Positions 15,404 to 27,266 are shown, counted from the first letter of the stretch. The stretch is DNA of 41,346 nucleotides from Deltaproteobacteria bacterium (GCA_026416535.1 JAOAFA010000079.1:1-41346), one strand, 5' to 3'. Numbers and translations are program-made. The notes: generated by a model not told the origin, from the letters alone.

Positions 15404-17772
15404 TAAAGCATATTAATTGGGTCAACATCAACAAAAACCCTAACATTTGGATGCTTCTTATATATATTAGGTATCACATTTTTCAAAATTTTTCTTACAC
15501 CTGCTCCCTCCGCTGTTTTTATCATCAGTTGATATCTATATTCATTCTTCATCTTTTTGACAAATGAAGGAACCGGTCCAAGAACCTCCGACCTCTTCAA
15601 ATGCACAAGATGATCTTTAACCACTTGTAATACATTAACACATCTCTCTTCTTTAATAGAGCGAGCACGTATAAGAATTATTTTCGAGAATGGTGGATAA
15701 AAAAGATTCTTCCTCCTCTTCAGTTCTACATCCAGATATTCATCTATATTACCATTCTTTACAGCCAAAATGGAGGGTTCAAACGGATTGAAAGTCTGAA
15801 TTATAACCACACCTTTTTCTTCACCCCGACCTGCCCTTCCGGACACCTGCATCAAAAGCTGCATTAATCTCTCCTGAACTCTAAAATCTGGTACAAAAAA
15901 TGCCGTCTCGGCCAATATTACTCCTACAAGGGTTACATCAGGGAAATGGTGCCCTTTGGCAACCATCTGGGTCCCTATCAATATATTTGCCTCACCTCTT
16001 GAAAACTTGGAGATTATGCTTTCGAGATCATAGAGATTTGACACAGAATCCCTATCCAGCCTGATTGTCTTCGCATTAGGTATTAACCTCGAAACAACCT
16101 CCTCTACCTGCTCTGTCCCAAACCCAAAATTCTGGATATTTATCGAATTACACTTAGGACAGATATTTACAAATTTCTCCAAAAAACTACAATAGTGACA
16201 TAATAATATAGCCTCTTTTTTATGATATATTAGATTCACATCACAATTTGGACACTTAAAAAAATATCCACACTTTGAACAGATCACTATGGTATTAAAT
16301 CCACGCCTATTTAACATAAGTATAGCTTTGCGATCGTTACTAACAGTATCCAATAGTGCCCTATATAGCCTCTCACTGATAAAAAAGGGTAGTCCCTCCA
16401 CATCATCCTTTTTTTCATCGCTTCTTGTAAGACTTACTATCTCTATTTCAGGGAGAGGTTTTTTATTTGCCCTAATAGATAACTTTGAATGTTCATAACG
16501 CCCTGTTTTTATATTGTATATACTTTGTACAGACGGAGTTGCACTTCCAAGAATGACCATACAGTTTTCTATCTGACCTCTCTTTATTGCTATATCCCTT
16601 CCATTATAACGAGGTGACTCTTCCTGTTTATAAGCACTATCATGCTCCTCATCCACAACTATCAACCCCAAATTATTAAGAGGAGCAAATATTGCAGACC
16701 TTGCACCCACAACCACTTTGACATCATTGTTTTTAATTCTAAGATACTCCTTTATTCTCTCTTTCTCACCAAGGCCGGAGTGTAAAACTGCAACATCACA
16801 GCCAAGGGCAACTCTTATCCTATAAATTGATTGAGGAGTCAGTGCTATCTCTGGAACAAGGAAAATAACACCCTTATTCTCACTAATAACCTTATTAGCT
16901 ACTCTTAAATATACCTCTGTCTTCCCACTACCGGTGACCCCATAAATATAATGTACACCAAACCCGTTAGCCCTTTCTTTGTCAATCTTCTCAATTGTAT
17001 TCTTCTGTTCATCAGTAAGGTGGATCACCGATGGTTCACTTACCCTATATACAGAGGACAGAGAATTATTCTCTTGAATACTAATCACTCCCATTTTATA
17101 CAAGTACCTTAGCAACCTCTTATCCCTCAGAATTGTCAACACATCAAATAATGGAATGCTCCTCCTCTTATTTAGCTCTTTCAAAAAAACCTCAATTATA
17201 GGGTATCTCTTCACTATTTTATCTAACTCTTCCTTATTACCATCACCAAGATTATCTCCCAAAAATACAACTACGTTTCCCTCGAACTCCCCTTTCTGTG
17301 AAACCGATAGACGCACATCATCGTCTTTTAGCATACTAAATATATCTACGAGAGATAGTCCATACCTTCTCTTGAGATACTCTCTCGATAAGATATTAAT
17401 ATCCCCTCTTTGGGAATTATCTTTGAATACAACCCTATATTGTGATAATTTGAAAAGCCCTGATGGTATAGCTGAGAAGAGTACACTTCCAGGTGGTTCT
17501 ATGTAATAATCAGAAATCCAGAGCAACAATTCAAACATATTCTTTTCGAATATAGGATTTATCGGGAATACATCAAGAACTTCCTTTATTTTATTTTCGG
17601 GTATATTCGGCAATTGATCTTTATTCAATCTTCTTACAAATCCTATCTGAATACTATTTTTTAGAGGGACATATACTGCATATCCTTCTTTTACAAAATG
17701 CAGAAGCCTATCTGGTATCTTATACGTAAAAGATTCAAACAGAGCATTCTTCAATATTACTTCAGCAAACAC
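15403..17772 (-). CDS. priA: Primosomal replication-restart helicase PriA
   Basis: 789 residues. An N-terminal 3'-DNA-binding domain (1-105) and winged helix precede the helicase core: Walker A G-V-T-G-S-G-K-T (278-285), V-V-D-E-E-H (Walker B, about 372-377), L-G-S-A-T-P-S (about 408-414), and the eight Cys that bind two zinc ions (498, 501, 507, 510, 525, 528, 538, 541). The helicase C-terminal motif Q-V-S-G-R-A-G-R is present. PriA reloads the replisome at stalled forks. The start is 25 nt after the sppA stop, and def overlaps its end by 1 nt. Confidence 0.95.
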   Translation of the reverse strand: MFAEVILKNALFESFTYKIPDRLLHFVKEGYAVYVPLKNSIQIGFVRRLNKDQLPNIPENKIKEVLDVFPINPIFEKNMFELLLWISDYYIEPPGSVLFSAIPSGLFKLSQYRVVFKDNSQRGDINILSREYLKRRYGLSLVDIFSMLKDDDVRLSVSQKGEFEGNVVVFLGDNLGDGNKEELDKIVKRYPIIEVFLKELNKRRSIPLFDVLTILRDKRLLRYLYKMGVISIQENNSLSSVYRVSEPSVIHLTDEQKNTIEKIDKERANGFGVHYIYGVTGSGKTEVYLRVANKVISENKGVIFLVPEIALTPQSIYRIRVALGCDVAVLHSGLGEKERIKEYLRIKNNDVKVVVGARSAIFAPLNNLGLIVVDEEHDSAYKQEESPRYNGRDIAIKRGQIENCMVILGSATPSVQSIYNIKTGRYEHSKLSIRANKKPLPEIEIVSLTRSDEKKDDVEGLPFFISERLYRALLDTVSNDRKAILMLNRRGFNTIVICSKCGYFFKCPNCDVNLIYHKKEAILLCHYCSFLEKFVNICPKCNSINIQNFGFGTEQVEEVVSRLIPNAKTIRLDRDSVSNLYDLESIISKFSRGEANILIGTQMVAKGHHFPDVTLVGVILAETAFFVPDFRVQERLMQLLMQVSGRAGRGEEKGVVIIQTFNPFEPSILAVKNGNIDEYLDVELKRRKNLFYPPFSKIILIRARSIKEERCVNVLQVVKDHLVHLKRSEVLGPVPSFVKKMKNEYRYQLMIKTAEGAGVRKILKNVIPNIYKKHPNVRVFVDVDPINML

Positions 17773-17797
17773 TGCTAACCATCAGTAATAAAGGTGC

Positions 17798-20167
17798 CTA
17801 ATTCTCATTAAAGTATCTATATAAGACAAAATCGGTGATCCTCTTTTCTTTCACAATATAGTTCAATACTCTATCCAAAATAGACTCTTGATCCAACATC
17901 ACTTCACTCAACCCCCCTTTTTTGCTATATTCAACAAATTCAATCCCTACATCATACGGTATATTAGCAAGAGATCTGATTTTTTGCTCAGCCAAAACAT
18001 AACCGCCTACGCCATCAACTAAACCGAGTAATTTTGCCTCTGCCCCTGTAAAAACTCTGCCTTCAGAAAGCTCAGAGACCTTACTAATATCAATATCCCT
18101 TGATAATGAAACCTTACTCCTAAAAAACTCGTAAAACTCATCAATAAAATTCTTTATTCCCTTAATCTCACTATCACTCAGCCCTCTAAAAATACTATCT
18201 GAGTCTCCACTCTGCTTTACAACATACGGTTCGTAATTAACACCCAGCTTTTTTAACAATCCTGAAATATCGGGCTTCAAGAAAAATACACCGATTGAAC
18301 CCACTATGGACAATTCATCTGCTATTATATAATCAGATGCAATAGCAGAAAAGTATCCTCCCGATGCTGCCATAGAACCAACTGAGACCACAAGAGGCTT
18401 TACTGAAGATAACCTCCTTATATCCTCATATATCAATTGACTTGCTAATGTCGAACCACCTGGAGAATTTATTCTCACAATGACACCTACAATTGACTCA
18501 TCTTTCATAATTTCACCCACTATATCTGAGATGTCAACATTGCCAATTGACTCAAGACCAACAGTATCACCAAATCCCTTGCCATACACAATATCTCCAT
18601 TCAGATAAATAACCGCAATCCTTCTCTTTATGTGCCATCCACCCCTAAAGATCCCAGTTTCTGTATAATTCTCATTTACTGGATATGGTTTACCAAAATA
18701 ATACTTAGTATCACTTAAAATCCTCTCAAACACCGACACATCATCAACTAACCTTTCTTCCTTTGCCCTGCGAGGTGAGAATAATGCATTGGAATAAATT
18801 TGTTCAAGCTTTTTATCTTCTATGCCTCTCGATTTAATTATTGCATCATCCAAAATCTTTTGAATCGAGCTTAACAACCTTTGTGTCTGTTCCTTTCTCT
18901 TATTGCTCGCCTTTTCTAATACAAGAGGTTCAAATGCCGTCTTATATTCCCCTGCTGCAACCACATCAAATCTCAATCCTATTTTCTCAAAAAGATTCCT
19001 AAAATACAACCCTATAGAGGCAGCCCCTTTTAAATAAATAGAGCCTCCTTCATTTAGGATTATCTTATCAGCTATATTGGCAATATAATAGGTCTTATCA
19101 TCACCTGACTCTAAAAATGCCACTACCGTCTTCCCCCTACTCTTAAATTCAGATAGGGCTCTCCTTATATCACCAGCCGCCCCCAACGAAATGTCGATAT
19201 CAGATACATAAAGAATCAAACCCGAGACCACACTGTCATTTGCAGCCGACCTAATAATATTTATAATGTCCAAGACAGATCTACTCTTTTTCCTAAGTCC
19301 AAACATGTCCTCTCTGACTCCATCAATAACAGTATTATCCAACCTTATCAAAATCACCTCTTGAGACAAAGCAAAAAGTTCTTCATAACTATTTTTGGAA
19401 TATCTAAATGCAATCCCTTTGCCATCAAAATCCCTATCTTTGTCCGAGTAGCTACCCAAAAAAGAGAATCCAAATTTTGCAAGATCAAGATTTATACCTC
19501 CATACATATCTTTCTCTTCATTAATACCATAATACAATCTCAACCCTTTCACTGGATTTATAGCCACAAAGTATCTATTGGGGATGTCCTTATTATGCTC
19601 AATAAAACTAAAATCGCCATACAGCTCGAATAAATCGGAAAATGGTTTTATCCCTAACCCCAGATTTAATCTTCTCGGCAATTTTATATCTCCAACTGAG
19701 GGCTGACCCAAATTCTGTCCCACTACCGATATATTAAGGAATCGTGCAGGCATAAAATATGTGCCTGCATACCAATCGAAGGATAAGTCATATTTAGGTT
19801 CAATTGGATCAAAGATAGAAAACCCAACCCCCATAACCATATAATCCCCTACCCTAAAACCAAATGGGACAGAATATTTTAAAAAGTCCACAAAATTACT
19901 GTCGATGTAGTTTATCCCCAATCCAAAATTCTTGATCTCAACTACAGAACCATAAAATTTAGATTCATTGGAGAATGATTCTTGATAAAAGAATGTAAAC
20001 TGATTGTCCTGAAGATAACCAAATATAGCTGGGTTATCAAGAGCACTTAGCGAGTTGTATACCGACGCATAAGGATTAAATTTATTATAATAAAGAAACT
20101 CATCCCTGTCAGCATAGATTTCACGACAAAATATACTAATAATAAGTAAAAAAACTTTCTTTTTCAT
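17798..20167 (-). CDS. sppA: SppA-type S49 signal peptide peptidase with N-terminal beta-rich (outer-membrane-like) domain
   Basis: 789 residues against about 618 for E. coli SppA. A signal peptide (1-19, cut near Y-A/D) leads into about 240 residues (20-258) of alternating, Gly- and aromatic-rich strands (G-L-G-I-N-Y, L-N-L-G-L-G-I-K-P) that look like a beta-barrel or PorV-like module. The two S49 domains follow: Lys409 in A-G-E-Y-K-T-A-F-E-P is the general base and Ser602 in S-M-A-A-S-G-G-Y-F the nucleophile, as in the 67K class. There is no N-terminal membrane anchor of the normal type. GAGGAG about 8 nt upstream supports the start. An AT hairpin at 20202-20258 separates it from glcD. It probably digests leftover signal peptides, here perhaps in the periplasm or at the outer membrane. 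Confidence 0.9.
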   Translation of the reverse strand: MKKKVFLLIISIFCREIYADRDEFLYYNKFNPYASVYNSLSALDNPAIFGYLQDNQFTFFYQESFSNESKFYGSVVEIKNFGLGINYIDSNFVDFLKYSVPFGFRVGDYMVMGVGFSIFDPIEPKYDLSFDWYAGTYFMPARFLNISVVGQNLGQPSVGDIKLPRRLNLGLGIKPFSDLFELYGDFSFIEHNKDIPNRYFVAINPVKGLRLYYGINEEKDMYGGINLDLAKFGFSFLGSYSDKDRDFDGKGIAFRYSKNSYEELFALSQEVILIRLDNTVIDGVREDMFGLRKKSRSVLDIINIIRSAANDSVVSGLILYVSDIDISLGAAGDIRRALSEFKSRGKTVVAFLESGDDKTYYIANIADKIILNEGGSIYLKGAASIGLYFRNLFEKIGLRFDVVAAGEYKTAFEPLVLEKASNKRKEQTQRLLSSIQKILDDAIIKSRGIEDKKLEQIYSNALFSPRRAKEERLVDDVSVFERILSDTKYYFGKPYPVNENYTETGIFRGGWHIKRRIAVIYLNGDIVYGKGFGDTVGLESIGNVDISDIVGEIMKDESIVGVIVRINSPGGSTLASQLIYEDIRRLSSVKPLVVSVGSMAASGGYFSAIASDYIIADELSIVGSIGVFFLKPDISGLLKKLGVNYEPYVVKQSGDSDSIFRGLSDSEIKGIKNFIDEFYEFFRSKVSLSRDIDISKVSELSEGRVFTGAEAKLLGLVDGVGGYVLAEQKIRSLANIPYDVGIEFVEYSKKGGLSEVMLDQESILDRVLNYIVKEKRITDFVLYRYFNEN

Positions 20168-20201
20168 GATCCGAAACTCCTCAATAATTCATCCACCTAT
20201 C

Positions 20202-20258
20202 CCATAATTTTTTTTAAATCAAAAAAATTTTCAATTCCTATTTCAGAAAAAATTATGG
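20202..20258. repeat. 12-bp inverted repeat between glcD-like gene and sppA
   Basis: CCATAATTTTTT (20202-20213) and AAAAAATTATGG (20247-20258) are exact reverse complements, separated by 33 nt that is itself A/T-rich. On the minus strand it lies in the 101-nt gap after the glcD-like stop. A transcript hairpin here could end or process the mRNA between the ATP synthase block and sppA; it is almost GC-free, so a weak terminator at best. Confidence 0.5.
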
Positions 20259-20268
20259 TCTAGTTAAA

Positions 20269-21669
20269 CTAACAATCTTTAAATATCTTCATAGGATTTA
20301 GAAGGTTATGGGGGTCAAAAAGCCTTTTTAACTGTTTCATTACCTCTAATGCATTTGTATCCAATTCCTCTTCAGAATAACCCTTTTTTAAGAAGCCAAC
20401 CCCATGTTCACCAGATATAGAACCACCATATCTAACAACAATATCGGTAATTGACTTCATTATCTTTTCAAAATTCTTTTCCATCTCCTCTTTGCTGCCA
20501 AAAATAAAATTTACATGAAGATTTGAATCCCCAGCATGGCCAAATATGGCGATTCTAAAAGAATTCTCATGGGCAAACCTCCTCAATTCATGAACAGTAT
20601 CTCTCAATGAACTCAATGGAACAGAGATATCGTCGGCAATTTTGTATCCACCCAATAAATTTAAGGAAGGAGAGACATCTCTTCTTATATCCCATATATC
20701 CTCTATCTCGTGTACATCATCAGAAAAAATTACATCAGTTATATTAAAGGATGATAGAATCTCTTTCACCTTCTTAGACTCAGATAAAACAGACTCAGGT
20801 TGTCCATCAAGTTCTATAAATACAATTGACTGAATATCCTCTTTTTTTAATTCACTAAATTCACGTGCCCTTCTATTCACAGATATGCACTCCTTATCCA
20901 TAAACTCAATGGAGCACGGCAAAACACCACTTTCATATATCTTAAGCAAGACATCAATCCATCCATATTCTTCAAAAAATGGGATCACAAAGAGAACCCT
21001 AGTTTGAGGCTTTGGAATTAGTCTAAGTATTGCCTCTGTAATCAATGCCAACGTGCCTTCTGAGCCTGCTATTAATCTCATAATATCATACCCTACAACG
21101 GACTTTAACACCTTGCCTCCCAATCTCAGAACCCTACCATCAACAGTAACAACCCTCAATCCAAGAAGGTAATTCTTTGTTACCCCATATTTAACTGCAT
21201 GAATACCTCCTGCGTTATGAGAGATATTCCCACCAATAGTAGAGACCTTGACAGAAGAGGGGTCAGGGGGATAATATAATCCATATTTTGCAACCTCGTT
21301 ATTTAATTCCTGAGTTATTACACCGGGCTCAACAACGGCAACCATATTTATTCTATCTATCTCCTTTATCTTATTCATCCTAGCAAAACAAATTACAAAA
21401 CCACCACAAATGGGTAAAGGACCTCCAGAACGTGATGTCCCCGAGCCCCTTGCTACAATCGGTATCTTATACTCGCTGGCAACCTGTGCTATTCTTACAA
21501 CATCAATCTCACTCTCAGGAAAGATAACGGCATCGGGCTTAAAGAAAATCTTTGTGGAATCAAAAGAATAAAGAGAGAGATAATACTCTTCAGTAAACAC
21601 CTTTTCCTTACCAATAACGGAATTAAGTCTCCTAATAGCTTTATCTAGTTGTCTCTGATCCAACATCAT
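20269..21669 (-). CDS. FAD-linked oxidase of the GlcD/lactate dehydrogenase family
   Basis: 466 residues. The FAD-binding PF01565 half shows V-A-R-G-S-G-T-S-R-S-G-G (about 74-85), V-E-P-G-V (about 113-117), and G-G-N-I-S-H-N-A-G-G (about 146-155) with S-V-V-G-Y-D. The C-terminal PF02913 half has F-G-H-A-G-D-S-N-L-H-V-N, S-G-E-H-G-V-G and D-P-H-N-L-L-N-P-M-K. Members oxidise 2-hydroxy acids (glycolate, D-lactate, 2-hydroxyglutarate) and pass electrons to an iron-sulfur partner or quinone; the substrate cannot be told, and no glcE or glcF is adjacent. It overlaps the M23 gene by 29 nt. A second Met directly follows the first. Confidence 0.88.
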   Translation of the reverse strand: MMLDQRQLDKAIRRLNSVIGKEKVFTEEYYLSLYSFDSTKIFFKPDAVIFPESEIDVVRIAQVASEYKIPIVARGSGTSRSGGPLPICGGFVICFARMNKIKEIDRINMVAVVEPGVITQELNNEVAKYGLYYPPDPSSVKVSTIGGNISHNAGGIHAVKYGVTKNYLLGLRVVTVDGRVLRLGGKVLKSVVGYDIMRLIAGSEGTLALITEAILRLIPKPQTRVLFVIPFFEEYGWIDVLLKIYESGVLPCSIEFMDKECISVNRRAREFSELKKEDIQSIVFIELDGQPESVLSESKKVKEILSSFNITDVIFSDDVHEIEDIWDIRRDVSPSLNLLGGYKIADDISVPLSSLRDTVHELRRFAHENSFRIAIFGHAGDSNLHVNFIFGSKEEMEKNFEKIMKSITDIVVRYGGSISGEHGVGFLKKGYSEEELDTNALEVMKQLKRLFDPHNLLNPMKIFKDC

Positions 21670-22951
21670 TATTAACCGATATTACCTTACTTTCCGTGAA
21701 TTGAAAATATTTCCTGTACTCTTCAACCATTTTCAAAAACTGACTCATATATCTCTTATCAAGAGGTTCGGTTGGCGGAGCTACCTTTTTAAGTGGATTT
21801 ATTATCTTTCCATTATGTCTCATCTCAAAATGGAGATGTGGTCCAGTGGAAACACCTGTAGATCCAACATATCCAATCAATCTACCCTGCTCTACCGACA
21901 CACCTTGTCTAATACCCGCCCCAAACCTTGAGAGATGTCCATACCTGGTCTCCAGTCCACCCTTATGTTTTATAATAACAAGATTCCCATAACCTCCCAT
22001 TACACCTGCAAAGGTAACTACTCCATCTGCAACTGCCCAGACCTGAGTCCCTATCGGTGCTGCATAATCAACTCCATGATGCATTTTAATTCTCTTGTAT
22101 ATTGGATGACGCCTTTTACCAAAGCCGGACGAGATCTTGCCATATTTCAAAGGCGATTTTAAAAATGCCCTCTTGTTTGCAAGCCCCTTCGAATTATAAT
22201 ATCCACCTTTTTTATCTACCACAAAGTAGAAAGCCTCTTTACTACCTGTCACCTTGCCATTATAACTAGCTGCAAGTATATTGCCGTATTGAACAAAGTA
22301 GTTCCCACTATAGTATTTTTCGACTACTATCTTAAATTCATCATCCGGCATAACCTCAGTGTAAAAATCTATATCCCATGCAAACACCTCGTTAGCAAGT
22401 ATTATTGAAAGCTGGGGATCCTCCCCTATCCTCTCCATCGTTTCATATAAAGAACCAGAAATCCTACCAGTTACAAACTCAACCCTTTTTTCAATCTCGT
22501 ACTCCTCCTTATAAGCCACAAAGTTTCCATCCTCATCTGACTCAATAATGTAACTCTCAATCGGCGAAGAAGAGTACTCAAACGACAACAAATTATTTGT
22601 ATCCCTATCCAAAGAGACAACAAAAGTATCTCCAGCCTTGCACTTTCTAAAGTCAAAAATACCTCTCAAATTCAAAATAATCTGTTCAGCAATCTTATAC
22701 TCTACGCCAGCCCTAAGCAAGGCCAGAGAAAGCGTTTCTCCATCTTCTATGTTACCATAGATCTTCATGAAGTCAGGTAAAGGGCCTATTGGTTCCTTAT
22801 AAATATCCTTTTTTATAGTATCATGTTGTGAAAGGGTTAAAGGTCTATTATACTCTGCCTTTATGGGATCTATTCTATCTTTACAACCGATATGAGTAAA
22901 GAAGACAGAAATGAAAAACACAGGAATGAAAAGTAGATGAAATAGATGCAT
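21641..22951 (-). CDS. M23-family peptidoglycan DD-endopeptidase, MepM-like
   Basis: 436 residues. A hydrophobic leader ends at H-I-G-C23, an atypical lipobox, so it is either a lipoprotein or membrane-anchored. Residues 60-250 resemble the OapA/MepM regulatory region (D-G-E-T-L-S-L-A-L-L-R-A-G, like the family's G-D-S-L). The LytM domain holds the zinc ligands in H291-H-G-V-D295 and H372-L-H374-F-E. It cuts peptide cross-links in the wall for growth or division. It begins 23 nt after atpC, probably within the same transcript, and its end overlaps the glcD-like gene by 29 nt. No clear Shine-Dalgarno. Confidence 0.9.
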   Translation of the reverse strand: MHLFHLLFIPVFFISVFFTHIGCKDRIDPIKAEYNRPLTLSQHDTIKKDIYKEPIGPLPDFMKIYGNIEDGETLSLALLRAGVEYKIAEQIILNLRGIFDFRKCKAGDTFVVSLDRDTNNLLSFEYSSSPIESYIIESDEDGNFVAYKEEYEIEKRVEFVTGRISGSLYETMERIGEDPQLSIILANEVFAWDIDFYTEVMPDDEFKIVVEKYYSGNYFVQYGNILAASYNGKVTGSKEAFYFVVDKKGGYYNSKGLANKRAFLKSPLKYGKISSGFGKRRHPIYKRIKMHHGVDYAAPIGTQVWAVADGVVTFAGVMGGYGNLVIIKHKGGLETRYGHLSRFGAGIRQGVSVEQGRLIGYVGSTGVSTGPHLHFEMRHNGKIINPLKKVAPPTEPLDKRYMSQFLKMVEEYRKYFQFTESKVISVNNDVGSETTR

Positions 22952-22974
22952 TACACATTAAGTTTACTAATTAA

Positions 22975-23400
22975 CTATTTATTCTTAATTCTTTCAAGGA
23001 GCGCAAGCCTAGCCTCAGCCTTTCTCAATCTATTCTCCCACTTTTTATATTCTATATCAAATTGGGTAAGTTGCATCAATTTTTTTTGTGCCTCTTCTTT
23101 TAGTATATTTGCCCTCTCTGGATCAATCTCTTCAGGCCACTCAGTGGCATCCACGATAACATCTACTACATCATCATGGACACTGGCATACCCATCAGAT
23201 ACACAAAGTTCTTTTTCTCCATCTTCGAATTTAATAGTCGCAATACCAGGTACGATCTGGGTTAGAAATGGCGTATGCCCACTTAATATCTCAAAATATC
23301 CCTCTTTACCCGGCAGAATTACACTGACTACCTCACTATGGATTACCGCCTCTTCAGGTGTAACAAGAGTAAGTTTTATAAGACCCTGCTTCTTTGCCAT
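22975..23400 (-). CDS. atpC: ATP synthase F1 epsilon subunit
   Basis: 141 residues. The N-terminal beta-sandwich has the typical L-V-T-P-E-E-A-V, L-P-G-K-E-G-Y-F-E-I-L-S-G-H-T-P-F and V-S-D-G-Y-A segments, and a helical hairpin follows (about 90-138). Epsilon forms the lower central stalk and can inhibit ATP hydrolysis. It starts on the base after the atpD stop (TAA-ATG), and is last of the seven ATP synthase genes. Confidence 0.95.
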   Translation of the reverse strand: MAKKQGLIKLTLVTPEEAVIHSEVVSVILPGKEGYFEILSGHTPFLTQIVPGIATIKFEDGEKELCVSDGYASVHDDVVDVIVDATEWPEEIDPERANILKEEAQKKLMQLTQFDIEYKKWENRLRKAEARLALLERIKNK

Positions 23401-24831
<1,431 letters not shown>

Positions 24832-24846
24832 CTAAACTCCTTTATG

Positions 24847-25713
24847 TTATTTTTTAACAGCCTCAGCCCCCGTTATGATCTCCGAGAGCTCTTTAGTAAT
24901 CGCTGCCTGCCTTGCTCTATTATACTTTAGCGTCAATATATCTATCATCTCAGACGCCGAATTTGTGGCATTCTCCATAGCCGTCATTCTCGCACCGAAT
25001 TCTGAAGCCGCAGATTCTATCAAAGCCCTATAAACCTCTATTGCTAAACACCTAGGAATAAGATCGTTCAAGACTTCCTCTTTAGAAGGTTCATATATAT
25101 AATCAACTAAATAAACCTTCTCAGCACGTGGTTTAGGGATGATTGGTAAGAGTGTCAAAGAGGTTACCCTCTGCTGAATAACAGATTTGAATTCGTTGTA
25201 TATCAAAATAATCTCATCAAGATTAGCAGATAAAAAGTTATCTATTAGGTCATTTGAGATATCAAGGGCTATCTCAAAATTTACATTATCAAACACCTTA
25301 ACAAACTCTCTTCGAAGATTATAATTTTTTCGCCTAAAATAATCTCTTCCTTTCTTTCCAATACAACTAAATGTAATACTCTCATATTTCCCAGCGTTCT
25401 CTTTAATAAAATTTTCTGCATATCTAATGATATTCGAATTAAAGGCGCCACAAAACCCTCGGTCTGAGGTCATGATAACAAGCTCAACTCTCTTGGGCTC
25501 ACGCCTTGAGAGCAGAGGGTGAGAGGTTATATCAATTCGGGACGCCAAATCATCTAGAATATCGTAAGTACTTATAGCGTAAGGTCTAATCCTTAGCAAA
25601 CTCTCTTGTGCCCTCTTAAACTTTGCTGCAGCTACCATCTTCATCGCACGCGTAATCTGCCTAGTATTTATAATAGAAGCTATTCGCCTCTTAATAGATC
25701 TCAACGACGGCAT
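24847..25713 (-). CDS. atpG: ATP synthase F1 gamma subunit
   Basis: 288 residues. N-terminal helix with the S-I-K-R-R-I-A-S-I-I-N-T-R-Q-I-T-R-A-M-K-M-V-A-A stretch (split here by function: shaft helix), the T-S-D-R-G-F-C-G-A-F-N segment, and the C-terminal conserved helix with E-F-G-A-R-M-T-A-M-E-N-A-T-N-S-A and Y-N-R-A-R-Q-A-A-I-T-K-E. The rotating shaft couples the c-ring to the catalytic head. It starts 11 nt after atpA. Confidence 0.97.
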   Translation of the reverse strand: MPSLRSIKRRIASIINTRQITRAMKMVAAAKFKRAQESLLRIRPYAISTYDILDDLASRIDITSHPLLSRREPKRVELVIMTSDRGFCGAFNSNIIRYAENFIKENAGKYESITFSCIGKKGRDYFRRKNYNLRREFVKVFDNVNFEIALDISNDLIDNFLSANLDEIILIYNEFKSVIQQRVTSLTLLPIIPKPRAEKVYLVDYIYEPSKEEVLNDLIPRCLAIEVYRALIESAASEFGARMTAMENATNSASEMIDILTLKYNRARQAAITKELSEIITGAEAVKK

Positions 25714-25724
25714 AATACATACCT

Positions 25725-27251
25725 TTAGGGTCTAAAAATATCCTTGAATTCTTTTAGTGCCTTCACAATATCTCTTTTTAGACCTTCATCCAATTCCTTC
25801 TTCTCTGCGATTCTCTTCAAAATCTCTGGGTGCTTAGTATCCATAAAACTAACCAGCTCCTGAACATATCTTCTAATAGACTCCACAGGATAATCCCTAA
25901 TAAAATTCTTCCCATTCTCATCTTTTTCTGTTGCAGCAAATATTATTACAACTTGCTTCTCCATCGAATAAGGTTTATAGAGATCTTGCTTCAGCAACTC
26001 AACAATTCGCTTACCATTCTCGAGCTGTTCTTGCGTAATTTTATCTAAATCCGATCCAAACTGTGCAAACGCCGCAAGAGATCGGTATTGCATAAGATCG
26101 AGCCTCAGCTTACCCGCAACCTGTTTCATAGCCTTAGTTTGTGCATTACCCCCAACTCTCGAAACAGAGATACCGGGATTAATAGCAGGTCTAACACCCG
26201 CATAAAACAGATCCGTTTCCAGATATATTTGTCCATCTGTAATAGAGATAACATTGGTCGGTATATATGCAGACACATCTCCCGCTTGAGTCTCAATAAT
26301 TGGTAAAGCTGTAAGCGAGCCGCCACCATATTTATCAGCCATTTTTGCCGCCCTTTCTAAAAGCCTTGAATGTAGATAAAACACATCGCCGGGGTATGCC
26401 TCTCTGCCCGGTGGTCTTCTGAGTAAGAGCGAAAGTTGTCTATAAGCAACTGCGTGTTTAGACAAATCATCATAAACTAATAACGCATGCTTCCCATTGT
26501 CTCTAAAGTATTCTCCCATAGTACAACCAGAGTACGGTGCAATGAACTGTAGAGGAGCCGGATCAGAAGCATTTGCACATATCACCGTAGTATACTCCAT
26601 TGCCCCAAACTGATTAAGCTTATCAACAACCTGCGCAACAGTTGACTGTTTTTGTCCTATAGCAACATAAAAACAATACACATTTTGTCCCTTCTGATTA
26701 ATTATAGTATCTATTGCTATCGCCGTCTTACCTGTCTGCCTATCACCTATTATTAACTCTCTCTGTCCCCTCCCTATGGGGATCATTGAGTCAATGGCTA
26801 TTATACCTGTCTGCAGAGGTTCTTTTACGGGTTGTCTATAAACTATTCCAGGAGCCTTTATTTCAATATTCCTTCGCTCGCTCGTCAATACAGGCCCTTT
26901 ACCATCCAATGGTCTTCCTAAGGCATCAAGGACTCTGCCTACAACAGCTTCTCCGACTGGGACATCCGCTATTCTCCCCGTCCTCTTAACCCTATGACCC
27001 TCCCTAATCTCCTTGTCATCACCCATAATGGATATACCAACCGTGTCCTCCTCTAAATTCAATACCATCCCCATAACTCCACCCTCAAACTCAACTAATT
27101 CCCCTGCCATAACATTCTCCAAACCATACACCCGTGCAATCCCATCACCGGCTGATATAACCGTCCCTGTCTCCTTTAAATCTATACTCTTGTCCACTTC
27201 TGAGATATAATTCTTTATTATCTCACTAATCTCTTGAGAAGATATCTTCAT
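25725..27251 (-). CDS. atpA: ATP synthase F1 alpha subunit
   Basis: 508 residues, usual length. Walker A G-D-R-Q-T-G-K-T (169-176), [18 protein letters not shown] in pieces around 270-290, and the family signature [11 protein letters not shown]. Carries the non-catalytic nucleotide sites of F1. Starts 15 nt after atpH. Confidence 0.98.
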   Translation of the reverse strand: MKISSQEISEIIKNYISEVDKSIDLKETGTVISAGDGIARVYGLENVMAGELVEFEGGVMGMVLNLEEDTVGISIMGDDKEIREGHRVKRTGRIADVPVGEAVVGRVLDALGRPLDGKGPVLTSERRNIEIKAPGIVYRQPVKEPLQTGIIAIDSMIPIGRGQRELIIGDRQTGKTAIAIDTIINQKGQNVYCFYVAIGQKQSTVAQVVDKLNQFGAMEYTTVICANASDPAPLQFIAPYSGCTMGEYFRDNGKHALLVYDDLSKHAVAYRQLSLLLRRPPGREAYPGDVFYLHSRLLERAAKMADKYGGGSLTALPIIETQAGDVSAYIPTNVISITDGQIYLETDLFYAGVRPAINPGISVSRVGGNAQTKAMKQVAGKLRLDLMQYRSLAAFAQFGSDLDKITQEQLENGKRIVELLKQDLYKPYSMEKQVVIIFAATEKDENGKNFIRDYPVESIRRYVQELVSFMDTKHPEILKRIAEKKELDEGLKRDIVKALKEFKDIFRP

Positions 27252-27266
27252 AGCCTTTACCTCTTC

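Noticed and set aside
15403-20167. PriA and SppA proteins have the same length (789 residues)
   Set aside because: No sequence similarity between them; coincidence, not duplication.
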